Origin: an uncultured Thiohalocapsa sp.
Lineage (GTDB): Bacteria > Pseudomonadota > Gammaproteobacteria > Chromatiales > Chromatiaceae
Direction: 5' to 3'
DNA: 64,000 nucleotides
Assembly (NCBI RefSeq): GCF_913063425.1
Contig: NZ_CAJXYK010000010.1
Location: forward strand, 85,375-149,374
The notes below the pieces were generated by a model. The model saw only the letters and a program-made list of their open reading frames with translations, had not been told where the DNA came from and did no database searches. Positions 56,285 through 64,000 of the stretch are shown piece after piece; positions within the stretch are counted from its first letter, which is position 1, and each line of letters begins with the position of its first letter. The translations under genes were made by a program, and so were the position numbers.

Positions 56285-56800
56285 TCATGGCATCCAGGAA
56301 AACGACGCCTTGAGAGCCCGCAGCATCGCGAAGGTATCGAGGTAGTCCACCCCGAACGCTTCACAGACATTCGGCAAGGGTACACGCTTACGAGCATCCG
56401 GTGCGTGCTCCTCATGCGTGACCAGCACATTCCCGCGCGCCTTGGCGAACGCAGCGAGCCAGCCGTCGGCGACTGCCGCAAATTCGGCTTTCGCCTCCGG
56501 TCGGAACTGCGCCTGTGCCTGCACCCACTGCATCATGAGGCTGTACTGCTCGACGACGGCTTGATCCCGGGTCGACACGAAAAGACTGTCCGGTGCGGTG
56601 TGCTTGACCCATTGGGCAAGGGCATCGCCGCCCTGGAGCTCGCTCCGCACTCGATCGATGCTGAGCAGGCGTGCTCCGGCATGATGATGGTCCAGGCAAA
56701 CCCAGAACCCGGGGCACAAGTCGAAGCCGTAGTAGCGTCGGTGCGCCTCGATGAAGACATTGGCATCGAGCACGAAAGCTTTGGCGGTGCCGACTGTCAT
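56285..56800 (-). CDS. PIN-like (DUF4411) toxin
   Basis: A 171-residue PIN-fold ribonuclease candidate. Acidic residues are in AFVLDANVFIEAHRRYYGF, DRVRSELQGGD and VLVTHEEHAP. It overlaps the upstream XRE/ImmA gene by four bases. DUF4411 proteins and XRE-COG2856 proteins form a known type II toxin-antitoxin arrangement. It lies between hsdS and hsdR. Confidence 0.82.
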   Translation of the reverse strand: MTVGTAKAFVLDANVFIEAHRRYYGFDLCPGFWVCLDHHHAGARLLSIDRVRSELQGGDALAQWVKHTAPDSLFVSTRDQAVVEQYSLMMQWVQAQAQFRPEAKAEFAAVADGWLAAFAKARGNVLVTHEEHAPDARKRVPLPNVCEAFGVDYLDTFAMLRALKASFSWMP

Positions 56801-57954
56801 CGCAGGTCAACGCCCACCGACTTTGCGAATTTCTCGAATGTGGCGCCGCGCAACCCGGTCAGCCGGTAGGCTTCCCTGTAAAGCAGCCGGCCTTCCTTGG
56901 TGGCGCGCGCGACCGCGGCGCCGAAGCGTCCCCCAAGCCGCACGTTCTGGGTATTCCAGAAATCGCCGCCGCCGGCTTTGCGTGCTTTGTTGCGGCGTTC
57001 ATCGGCCTCGTACGCCTGGTAGAACTGGAGGAACTCGGGGCGGGAGATGAGCGCAAGATCCTGCGCCCGGCGCGCCGCCACGATGGGGCTCACCTTGAAG
57101 TGCCGGGCGAGGAACTGATAGGGCTCCGCACTGCCCTGTGCCTGTGGCCACACGGACCGCAGCAGCTCCGCCGGCACGAGCAGCTCCGCGGCCGCAGCGT
57201 TGCACAGGCGCTCCAGCGGGTCGGGCGCCGGCTCCAGCAGCACCAGATTCGAGACGCCGCCCGCCCCCAACCACAGATGCGCGGCCTCGTGGGCCATCGT
57301 GAACAGCTGCGCCGCCTTGGCGTCCGCGCCGTTGATGAAGATCAGCGGCGCATAGGCATCGCTCAAAGCGAAACCCCGGAACTCCTGCACGCTCAGCGGG
57401 CGATGCGTGTTGTTCCCGACGATGCCATTGACGAAGACCAAGATGCCCGCGGCCTCGAGGCGCTGGCGGAACCGCCGGAGCGCCTCCGACCAGTTCGGCG
57501 CCAGCGCCGCCCAGCCGTCCCTGAGCGCCAGGACTTCCCGCATGCCCGCCGCGATGCGCTCGGGCGGGTCCTCCAGGGTTGTGCTGCCGACAAACGGCAG
57601 GGGCGGCGCGCCTTCTTCCATGAGGTAGTCGCGCATCCATACCTGCCGGCGCTGCATCTGCTGCACCGTATCGATCAGCTCCGGACTGGGCTGCGCCAGC
57701 GGGGCATCGGTCACCGTCCGGAAATCCGGGATGCCGAGCGGCTCCTCCGGCGGCTCCGGCAGAAACAGGAACCCGAAGGGCGTGCGCGTCACCTTCGCGA
57801 GCCGCTCCGCCTGCCGGTAGCGAAGTTGCCCGGTGCGTTCCCAGGTCTCGACGCGATCCGTTGCGACCTTGAGCTTGTCGGCCAACAGCCCTGCACTGAG
57901 CCCGGCGCGTTGCCGGGCCCACGCCAGCACCTGCGGATTCAGCTCCAGATTCAT
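56797..57954 (-). CDS. XRE regulator with ImmA/IrrE metallopeptidase domain (antitoxin)
   Basis: A 385-residue protein. The N-terminal helix-turn-helix is QRAGLSAGLLADKLKVATDR. The C-terminal zinc peptidase motif is HEAAHLWLG, followed by a distal Glu region (CNAAAAELLVPAELL). The pairing with a DUF4411 PIN gene marks it as antitoxin and autoregulator. I chose ATG 57954; GTG 57978 is an alternative, and neither has a good ribosome site. Confidence 0.86.
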   Translation of the reverse strand: MNLELNPQVLAWARQRAGLSAGLLADKLKVATDRVETWERTGQLRYRQAERLAKVTRTPFGFLFLPEPPEEPLGIPDFRTVTDAPLAQPSPELIDTVQQMQRRQVWMRDYLMEEGAPPLPFVGSTTLEDPPERIAAGMREVLALRDGWAALAPNWSEALRRFRQRLEAAGILVFVNGIVGNNTHRPLSVQEFRGFALSDAYAPLIFINGADAKAAQLFTMAHEAAHLWLGAGGVSNLVLLEPAPDPLERLCNAAAAELLVPAELLRSVWPQAQGSAEPYQFLARHFKVSPIVAARRAQDLALISRPEFLQFYQAYEADERRNKARKAGGGDFWNTQNVRLGGRFGAAVARATKEGRLLYREAYRLTGLRGATFEKFAKSVGVDLR

Positions 57955-58023
57955 GGGTGCAATGCTAAACCCCGACACGGTCCCAAGCCATGCGCTGCGC
58001 CGCGCAGATGCGGGCGCGGGCGG

Positions 58024-59478
58024 CTACGTGAGCGCGTCGCCGGCTGCCCGCTCTGCCATCGCCTCGGCGGCATCCATCAGCTCCGGGTCGTCAAGGGGCT
58101 CCGCGTCGTCCGGGTCCGGCGGCGCGTCGGGCTCGTCCGGCAGCGGTGGCAGCGAAACGCCGCGTACGTCCAGCTTGCCGGTGACCACGTCAGTGATGAG
58201 GCGGGTGCGGTATTCGCGGAGCAAGGCAATTTCCCGTTCCGCGCTTTCCCGGCTCCGGTCGAGACCGGAAACCGCCTCGTCAAGGTGGCGCGCAATGGCG
58301 CGCTGCTCTTCGGCGGGGGGGTAGAGCAGGCGCAAAACTTTGATGTCGGAAACGTTGATGCGATTGAAGGTTGATCCGATGAGCAACTGCGAGAGTTGAT
58401 GCTTCATCGCCAGACTGCGCAGGAAGTAATTTAGAAACCTTCCGTCCTCCCTGCGGGTTCGGATCAGGCAAACGTCTTGCCCCATCGCGAACCTCTCTTC
58501 GGTGGTCACCAAGGCGGCTGCCCCGACGCCGACATTGCGACAGTAAATGATGTCTCCGACTGCCGGGCACCGCTCTCCAGCGACGAGATGCCGGTACCAA
58601 GGTTCCGTGGTCATCTTTGCGTTGTTAAGACAAAGCTCGAAACCCTTAACCTCCCTGACGCTCGCGAGCGGAATGCCATCGTCCACGAACGGAACCGTGA
58701 CATGCTTGCAGTCCATGACCCCGCAACGACGTCGTAACGGACCAACCTCCCAATGCGCCGGCACCTCGCCCAGCCAATCGATACCGGACGGCTTCAGCCG
58801 CACATGCGCATCGAGCCCGCGGGTGACCGCGCGGTGGATGATGGCCTGCTTCTGCTCCTCCAGCCGCCCGATCAGCCGACGCTTGCTTGCGACCAGGCGG
58901 TTGATGCGTTGGTCGATTTCCGTCAATACTGCGCCAATCGTTACCTGCTCGCCCAAGGGGGGTACTGGCAAGACGAGCTGCTTCAGCTCGTCGGCATAAA
59001 CGTGCACGACCGTAAAGCCACGGCCCATGCTCGACTTCTGGTGCGCAATGGGGTGAGCATTGCATGCGTAACCGAGAAAGACCGGGTCCATCTTTGCGGT
59101 AGGACGAAAAACAATAATGTCGCCCCCGCAAACCACAGGCTCAGATGACAGATTGACCGCAGACCGACCGATCTCGTTGATGGATTCACCCGAAGCCGCA
59201 AACAGCACATCACCGCGGCGGATCGGTGTGTACCGGCTCGTGGCCGATGGCTCGATGTAGGAGGTGACCTTCCATATGAACCCCTGGTAACGGGTGTAAA
59301 TATCGCCATAACGCACGCAGCGAACGCCCCAGGGTGCTGCATCCTGCTTAGAGCCACCTTTACCCTTGCTGAGGTGGCCCAGACGGCCCAGCGACTCGGC
59401 GCGCCAATGCGACGGGATTGTCCCGAGCTTTCCCCTGTGCGATGGGCGACAAGAACTGTATCGACCTAGTGTCAACAC
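58024..59478 (-). CDS. hsdS: Type I restriction system specificity subunit S
   Basis: A 484-residue HsdS with two target-recognition domains and two coiled-coil spacers. The first domain starts GKLGTIPSHWRAESLGRLGH; spacer PPLGEQVTIGAVLTEIDQRI. The second starts SGIDWLGEVPAHWEVGPLRR; spacer PPAEEQRAIARHLDEAVSGL. It reads two halves of a bipartite DNA target. The acidic Asp/Pro tail (from about 445) is unusual but harmless. It starts at GTG 59478. A TA module separates it from hsdM. Confidence 0.93.
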   Translation of the reverse strand: MLTLGRYSSCRPSHRGKLGTIPSHWRAESLGRLGHLSKGKGGSKQDAAPWGVRCVRYGDIYTRYQGFIWKVTSYIEPSATSRYTPIRRGDVLFAASGESINEIGRSAVNLSSEPVVCGGDIIVFRPTAKMDPVFLGYACNAHPIAHQKSSMGRGFTVVHVYADELKQLVLPVPPLGEQVTIGAVLTEIDQRINRLVASKRRLIGRLEEQKQAIIHRAVTRGLDAHVRLKPSGIDWLGEVPAHWEVGPLRRRCGVMDCKHVTVPFVDDGIPLASVREVKGFELCLNNAKMTTEPWYRHLVAGERCPAVGDIIYCRNVGVGAAALVTTEERFAMGQDVCLIRTRREDGRFLNYFLRSLAMKHQLSQLLIGSTFNRINVSDIKVLRLLYPPAEEQRAIARHLDEAVSGLDRSRESAEREIALLREYRTRLITDVVTGKLDVRGVSLPPLPDEPDAPPDPDDAEPLDDPELMDAAEAMAERAAGDALT

Positions 59479-59765
59479 GATCAGAAAACCTCAGAGCCCT
59501 GGCCGCCGATCACAGCCATTGGAACCAGTGCGTGCCGTTGCTCAGCCACTGGCAAAGTCGTAGCCCGGGCTGTTCGGGCCATTGTCGAGACCTTCTCGCC
59601 CGCCGACATAGCGCTCACGGCACCTACTGCCGGAGCGCTTGATCGAGCCGAGCCGACCGCGGTCGTCGGCAGCGCGCCCGCTCGCAGCCCAAGGCGGCGC
59701 GGCCTGCCCTGGCGAGCCGGCGCGCGCAGTGCGGGCGACGCCGACCAGAGCCCGGAAGCCTGCGC
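59479..59765. other. Intergenic region between hsdS and PIN toxin genes
   Basis: A divergent spacer that must hold any promoter for hsdS. No gene, RNA or repeat was recognised in it; the frames that stay open are typical GC-rich chance ORFs. The PIN promoter begins at its right end. Confidence 0.4.
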
Positions 59766-59805
59766 TTGACAGCAACTCGGCGCCTCATATGCTATGCGAT
59801 ATGAG
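59766..59805 (+). promoter_or_regulatory. Promoter and overlapping operator of the PIN module
   Basis: A perfect -35 TTGACA (59766-59771) and a -10 TATGCT (59788-59793) are 16 bases apart. The inverted repeat CTCATAT (59784-59790) and ATATGAG (59799-59805) overlaps the -10 and the start codon. Transcription would begin at or next to ATG 59801, so the message is probably leaderless. The operator placement suits autorepression. Confidence 0.65.
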
Positions 59806-60238
59806 GTCGTTGCGCGTGGTCCTGGACACCAACGTCCTGGTCGCAGCATCCCGAAGCTCTCGCGGTGCATCCTTCGCGCTGCTGCGGCTGTTGCGCGCCG
59901 GGCGTTTCGCCCTGCTTGCTTCCGTGCCGCTGTTGCTGGAGTACGAGGCGGTGCTGAAGCGCCCGGAGCACCTGCGCGTCGGCGGGCGCACGGAGGCGAT
60001 GACGGATGCCTTTCTGGACGCCTTGTGCCTGCGCAGTGAGCCTGTGCAGTTGTTCTACCTCTGGCGCCCGCGCACCCGTGACCCGGCGGACGACATGGTG
60101 TTGGAAACGGCCTTGAACGGCCGGGCGGACCATTTGGTGACCTTGAATACGGCCGACTTCGCAGCCGCGGCGCAATTTCGGCTGAAGGTGCTGACACCAG
60201 GCGCGCTGCTGCACCAACTGAACAACGAGGCAGGCTGA
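59801..60238 (+). CDS. PIN-domain toxin (VapC-like, COG1569 type)
   Basis: A 145-residue PIN ribonuclease. The acidic set is in VVLDTNVLVAASRSS, LLLEYEAVLKRPE, RDPADDMVLETAL and LVTLNTADF. I chose ATG 59801, close to the predicted transcription start; ATG 59789 upstream is possible but lies in the -10 region. It overlaps its antitoxin by one base (TGATG). It is on the strand opposite to the hsd genes. Confidence 0.85.
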   Translation: MRSLRVVLDTNVLVAASRSSRGASFALLRLLRAGRFALLASVPLLLEYEAVLKRPEHLRVGGRTEAMTDAFLDALCLRSEPVQLFYLWRPRTRDPADDMVLETALNGRADHLVTLNTADFAAAAQFRLKVLTPGALLHQLNNEAG

Positions 60239-60480
60239 TGGCCAACTATGCATTGCGGGTACCCGAATCCCTGTTTGCCTATGCACGCAAGGTGGCGGAC
60301 GAGGAGAATGTATCGATGAACCAGTTCTTCGTCACCGCCATTGCGGAGAAGGTCGCGGCGCTCAAGACCGAGACCTACTTCCGCGAGCGCCGGGCGCGCG
60401 GCGATCTCGCCGATTTGGACGCCTGGCTCGACGCGACTCCGGACAGCCCCCCTGAGCCCGGCGACGAGCAGCCCGAGTGA
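60238..60480 (+). CDS. Ribbon-helix-helix type antitoxin
   Basis: An 80-residue protein whose N-terminus (YALRVPESLFAYARKVADEE, NVSMNQFFVTAIAEKV) is a ribbon-helix-helix DNA-binding domain of the HicB/Arc kind. The acidic tail (DATPDSPPEPGDEQPE) probably binds the PIN toxin. Toxin first, antitoxin second is the usual order for COG1569 pairs. Confidence 0.85.
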   Translation: MANYALRVPESLFAYARKVADEENVSMNQFFVTAIAEKVAALKTETYFRERRARGDLADLDAWLDATPDSPPEPGDEQPE

Positions 60481-60514
60481 TGGTCCGCGACCGACACGGC
60501 TGGGCCGCGCGCTG

Positions 60515-62884
60515 TCATCCAGGCGTGTCTGCATCGGCGTCGATGTCCACGAGGATCTGCTCCAACAACCCCTCCGTTCGCCGCTGCTCCGCCTCGATGT
60601 CCGCGCGAATCTCCGCCAGCGTGCGCAGCGGCTTCGGCTTGTAGAACCAGCGGGTGAAGCTGATCTCGTAGCCGACCCTGGTCGCGGCGCCGTCGATCCA
60701 GGCGTCCGGCAGGTGCGGCTTCACCTCGCGCTCGAAGAAGGCCTTCACGTCACCGGCGATCCACGCGCCCGGCTGCGTTTCTTCCATCATCGGCACCTGC
60801 TCGGTATCGCGCAGCTCGGGATCGGGCTCGTACTCGACGATGCGGGTCTTGCTGTCGATGGGGACGGCGTAGAAGCCGTGCAGTGGGTCCGCCAGCTTGG
60901 CCTTTCTCGGTTCGTGGATCTTCCGGATGACGGGCACCGCAGTTTCGTTGCGCCAGCTGACGGCGCTGAGGATGGCCTTCTTGTCGGCAGCCGAGAGCTT
61001 GATGGCGAGTGCGCTGAGCGCGTCATCCACCCGGCGGCGGAACAGGTTGTGGTCGTCGAACAGCTCTTCGCCGATGCGCTCGCGGAGCGCACGGGCGGTG
61101 CGCAGTAGCTCGCGGTCGCGCCGCCAGGTTTTGGGGTCCAGGAGCTTCCTGCGCCGCCGCTCGGGGATGGCCCGCGACGGCTCGACCGCCGCGTCTGCGG
61201 CGTCGCCTGCGTCGTCGCCGCGCAGGCAGGCATCAAGCTCGGCGCGGATCTCGGCGAAGCGCTCGTACAGGTCATCGCCGAAGCGGGCGAACAGCTCCCT
61301 GCGTAGGTCCTCGTCGCCGCTCGCGTAGCGCAGCCCCTCGACGGCCGCCTTGCTGAGCTGGCTCTTGAGCCGCAGCGGGCGCTCGATGCGCAGCTTCCAG
61401 TAGCCGAAGGCGCGGTTCGGGAAGACCTTGCTGTGCTCGCCGTCGGCGAAGGTGTTGTGGGTCTCGATGATGCGCGCGACGTCGTCTGCGCTCAGCTCGC
61501 AGTTCTTGCGGCCCAGGTTCCTGCGCAACGGGCGCGACCAGCCGCTGGCGTCGATAAGCTGCACGTGGCCACGCCGATGCCGGGGCTTGCGGTTGGTGAC
61601 CACCCAGATGTAGGTGGCGATGCCGGTGTTGTAGAAGATGTTGAGCGGCAGGGCGATGATGGCTTCCAGCCAGTCGTTCTCGATGACCCAGCGGCGGATG
61701 TTGCTCTCGCCGGAGCCGGCGTCGCCGGTGAACAGGCTGGAGCCGTTGTGCACCTCGGCGATGCGGCTGCCGAGCGGGCCGTCCTCGATCATCTTGGCCA
61801 GCTTGTTGGCGAGGAACATGAGCTGGCCGTCGCTGGAGCGGGTGATGAGGCTGTAGTCGTCATCGCCCCCGTGTCTGATCCGAAAGCGCGGGTCGCTCAG
61901 CTCGGCCTTGCCGCCCAGGCGGTCCAGATCGACGCCCCAAGCCTTGCCGTAGGGCGGATTGGCGAGCATGAAGTCGAAGCGTTTGCCGCGAAAGGCGTCG
62001 TCCGACAGAGTCGAGCCGAGGCGGATGCTGTCCGCCTGCTCGCCCTCGCCCTTGAGCAGCAGGTCCGCCTTGGTGATGGCATAGGTCTCCGGATTGGACT
62101 CCTGGCCGAACAGCCGGATGGACACCTGCTTGCCGCGGGCCTGCGCCAGCTCCTGGAGCCGGTCTTCCGAGACGGTGAGCATGCCGCCGGTGCCGCAGGC
62201 ATCGTCATAGACCAGGTAGGTATCGGATTCGATCTGCCCGGCAATGGGCTCGAAGATCAGCTCCGCCATCAGCCGCACCACGTCCCGCGGCGTGAAGTGC
62301 TCGCCGGCCTCCTCGTTGTTCTCCTCGTTGAAGCGGCGCAGCAGCTCCTCGAACACGGTGCTCATGCCGTGGTTGTCCAGCGCCGGCAGGTGCACCCGGC
62401 CGTCACCGTCCAGCACCGGCTGCGGGCTCAGGTTGATGTCCGGGTCCAGGAACTTGTTGATGAGCGGCGCAAGGATCTGGGCCTCCACCAGGGTCGGAAT
62501 CTGGTTGTGGAATTTGAAGTGTTTCAGGATGTCCTGGACGTTCGGCGAGAAGCCGCCGAGATAGGCCTCGAAGTCCGCCCGCAGGCGCTGGGGATTGCCC
62601 GCCCGCTGAAGGTCGCGAAGCCGGAACGGCGAGGCGTTGTAGAAGGCCTGCCCCGCGGCGCTGCGCAGCGCGTCCGCCTGGGCGGCGATGCCCGCGTCGT
62701 CGAGCTGCGCCTTCATGCGCAGCACGGCCTCCTTGGTGGGCTCCAGCACGGCATCCAGGCGCCGGATGACCACCATGGGCAGGATGGCGTCACGGTACTT
62801 GCCGCGCTGATAGACATCGCGCAGCACATCGTCGGCGATGCCCCAGATGAAGCTGACAATACGGTTGTGTTGGGCGTAGTCCAT
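60515..62884 (-). CDS. hsdM: Type I restriction system methyltransferase subunit M
   Basis: A 789-residue N6-adenine methyltransferase. The SAM motif is DDACGTGGMLTVSE and the catalytic motif is FMLANPPYGKAWG, both intact. EHFTPRDVVRLMAELIF is the HsdM signature. The C-terminal 250 residues (YEPDPELRDTEQVPM; GYEISFTRWFYKP) extend beyond the core, as in long HsdM forms. It forms the system with hsdS and hsdR downstream. Confidence 0.94.
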   Translation of the reverse strand: MDYAQHNRIVSFIWGIADDVLRDVYQRGKYRDAILPMVVIRRLDAVLEPTKEAVLRMKAQLDDAGIAAQADALRSAAGQAFYNASPFRLRDLQRAGNPQRLRADFEAYLGGFSPNVQDILKHFKFHNQIPTLVEAQILAPLINKFLDPDINLSPQPVLDGDGRVHLPALDNHGMSTVFEELLRRFNEENNEEAGEHFTPRDVVRLMAELIFEPIAGQIESDTYLVYDDACGTGGMLTVSEDRLQELAQARGKQVSIRLFGQESNPETYAITKADLLLKGEGEQADSIRLGSTLSDDAFRGKRFDFMLANPPYGKAWGVDLDRLGGKAELSDPRFRIRHGGDDDYSLITRSSDGQLMFLANKLAKMIEDGPLGSRIAEVHNGSSLFTGDAGSGESNIRRWVIENDWLEAIIALPLNIFYNTGIATYIWVVTNRKPRHRRGHVQLIDASGWSRPLRRNLGRKNCELSADDVARIIETHNTFADGEHSKVFPNRAFGYWKLRIERPLRLKSQLSKAAVEGLRYASGDEDLRRELFARFGDDLYERFAEIRAELDACLRGDDAGDAADAAVEPSRAIPERRRRKLLDPKTWRRDRELLRTARALRERIGEELFDDHNLFRRRVDDALSALAIKLSAADKKAILSAVSWRNETAVPVIRKIHEPRKAKLADPLHGFYAVPIDSKTRIVEYEPDPELRDTEQVPMMEETQPGAWIAGDVKAFFEREVKPHLPDAWIDGAATRVGYEISFTRWFYKPKPLRTLAEIRADIEAEQRRTEGLLEQILVDIDADADTPG

Positions 62885-63136
62885 GCTTTGCAGAACTGCT
62901 CAATTGTGCGGGTGAGCCGCTGCGTCCGGAGTTGGGTGGGACAGGCGCGCTGCATGCAGCCGCTGGGCGGACCCGAAAATGCTGCGGCGGTCTGGAGCAA
63001 GCTCGGTCGCAAGCGTCGGCGCACGTTGTCAGCGGGCGCCTTCCAGCTGCGCGTCGGTAGTACACTCGACGCAGATCAGTACCTCGGTGCACATGGTTGC
63101 GGCCCCTGACTGACCATTTTGGCTGTGTCCGGCCGG

Positions 63137-63604
63137 TCAGTCTTCCCAGGAGTCCCGGTCTGGAACGATGGCGGCGTGGCCATCGGCGATGTCCCGCTCA
63201 AAGGCCCCTGCGTCATCCCCCAGCTTCGGGATGCGCGCGAAGAGGTCGTTCAGCTCGGTGACCTTGACGCAGCTGGCGCGGCCGGCAGGCACGGGGCAGG
63301 CGCCGGTGGACTCGGATGTGCCCGGCCGTTCTGCGAGCTCCGCTTGACTCAGGCCCGCGCGGGCACGAGCGGCGATCAGCTCGCGGGCGATGGCGTGCTC
63401 GGCTTCCAGGGCGTCGTTCGCGGCGCGGGTGTCGGCGTCTGCGAGCAGGCGCTGTTTGAGGTTGGCGAGCTTGATCATCTGGGCGTGCTCCCGTTCCAGG
63501 CCCAAACGAAAGAAATGGACCAAGTCGTAGACGGCTTGCAGACGCGAGTCCGGCAGGTCATGGATCTCATCTCGAAGCCGGCTGCGAAGCTCGCTTGCTG
63601 TCAT
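63137..63604 (-). pseudogene. Chimeric antitoxin ORF joined from different antitoxins
   Basis: A 155-codon frame. Residues 1-45 (DEIHDLPDSRLQAVYDLVHF) look like a DUF2281-type antitoxin segment. Residues 65-100 (ARELIAARARAGLSQAELAE) begin an XRE helix-turn-helix that breaks off after RPGTSEST. From about 114 (KVTELNDLFARIPKLGDDAG, ending PDRDSWED) the sequence resembles the tail of another antitoxin. The join is near 63268-63307. The helix-turn-helix is incomplete, so DNA binding is unlikely. Confidence 0.5.
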
Positions 63605-63817
63605 GGGACTTTCGCTTGGGTTGCGCTTGTCTTGGTCAGGCAGGTTCTTGGATAAATCGGAAAGATACCACGGCCGCTTGAGGAAGCCAGCCGAAGCGAT
63701 CCGTCAAGGCCCGAGCCAGTGCTTGCGGCGACGCTGCTGCGATGTCGAGCGCAGGGCCTCGAGGCTTCGCCCTCTGTGGGTGCTGCATCAGGTGGCTTAA
63801 GGCGATGTTGAGCGCTC

Positions 63818-64000
63818 TTACGGCGAGCCCAGTTCGCCGAACCGAATACGGCGCGGTTGCCCGGCGTCGCGGTTGCGGTGACGGTCACGGAAGGCGTTGT
63901 GCGCGGACTTGATCGTCTTCAGTGTCGCGATGTCGAGATACTCCTCCCCGCACTCGGGGCAGCGCAGACAGGGCACGTCCTCGACGATCAGGGCATGGGC
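63818..64000 (-). CDS. YgiT-type zinc-finger protein, 3' part
   Basis: Sixty codons read in from the right edge, ending TAA (complement of 63818-63820). The segment EDVPCLRCPECGEEYLDIAT carries a C-x-x-C knuckle like the second half of the YgiT/MqsA zinc finger. The tail is basic (DRHRNRDAGQPRRIRFGELG). The N-terminal knuckle lies outside the window. Such proteins are antitoxins or partners of small DUF4258-type toxins. Confidence 0.6.
   Translation of the reverse strand, partial: AHALIVEDVPCLRCPECGEEYLDIATLKTIKSAHNAFRDRHRNRDAGQPRRIRFGELGSP

Overview
The window is a GC-rich chromosomal segment (GC estimated by eye at near 70%). Its backbone order is rsmG-parA-parB, then atpIBEFHAGDC, then glmU-glmS. 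That order is typical of a gammaproteobacterium close to the replication origin. Several features suggest a Chromatiales/Ectothiorhodospiraceae-type organism: PilT/PilU, an operon for an Mrp-type cation/proton antiporter, an ArsJ-type arsenic operon and many GC-rich palindromic intergenic repeats. This taxonomic guess is an inference from gene content, not a measured identity.

Layout: 1-2319 holds the end of rsmG plus parAB. 2401-9863 is a complete F1Fo ATP synthase operon with a clear sigma-70 promoter (2401-2430) and two intergenic hairpins. 10127-14004 holds a SlyD-like FKBP, glmU and glmS. 14014-16320 is an AsmA-like envelope protein that seems to stop early. 16339-22246 is an eroded accessory stretch: an internally deleted IS1595-type transposase, a Fic protein translationally coupled to an N6-adenine methylase that has lost its catalytic motif, an XRE regulator under an unusual concentric palindrome, an ECF sigma factor, a serine-hydrolase remnant and a small secreted protein. 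22302-29430 is an arsenic operon on the minus strand: arsR, pstS-like, a small ORF, rhodanese, permease, thioredoxin-like, GAPDH and arsJ, with ArsJ fused to a HlyD-like domain. 29624-34355 holds membrane and periplasmic proteins, repeat arrays and an MscS channel with a partner. 34496-38271 holds pilT, pilU, a CAP-domain protein and an RRM protein. 38913-46243 is an Mrp-type antiporter operon with three separate antiporter-like subunits.

46259-64000 is a defence and toxin-antitoxin island. A PglZ-type (BREX-like) cluster on the minus strand contains a truncated unknown gene, a HEPN-like gene with a local frameshift pair, a large double-P-loop ATPase with a variant Walker A motif and a possible BolA-like N-terminus, a PglZ protein whose phosphatase core is missing, and a downstream partner. 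A type I restriction-modification system (hsdM, hsdS, hsdR) is interleaved with two toxin-antitoxin modules. The right edge has a chimeric antitoxin and part of a YgiT-type zinc-finger gene.

A theme across the accessory parts is gene erosion by internal deletions that keep the reading frame. The transposase, the Fic-linked methylase, PglZ and an antitoxin each keep both ends but lack the middle. The housekeeping and transport operons look intact.
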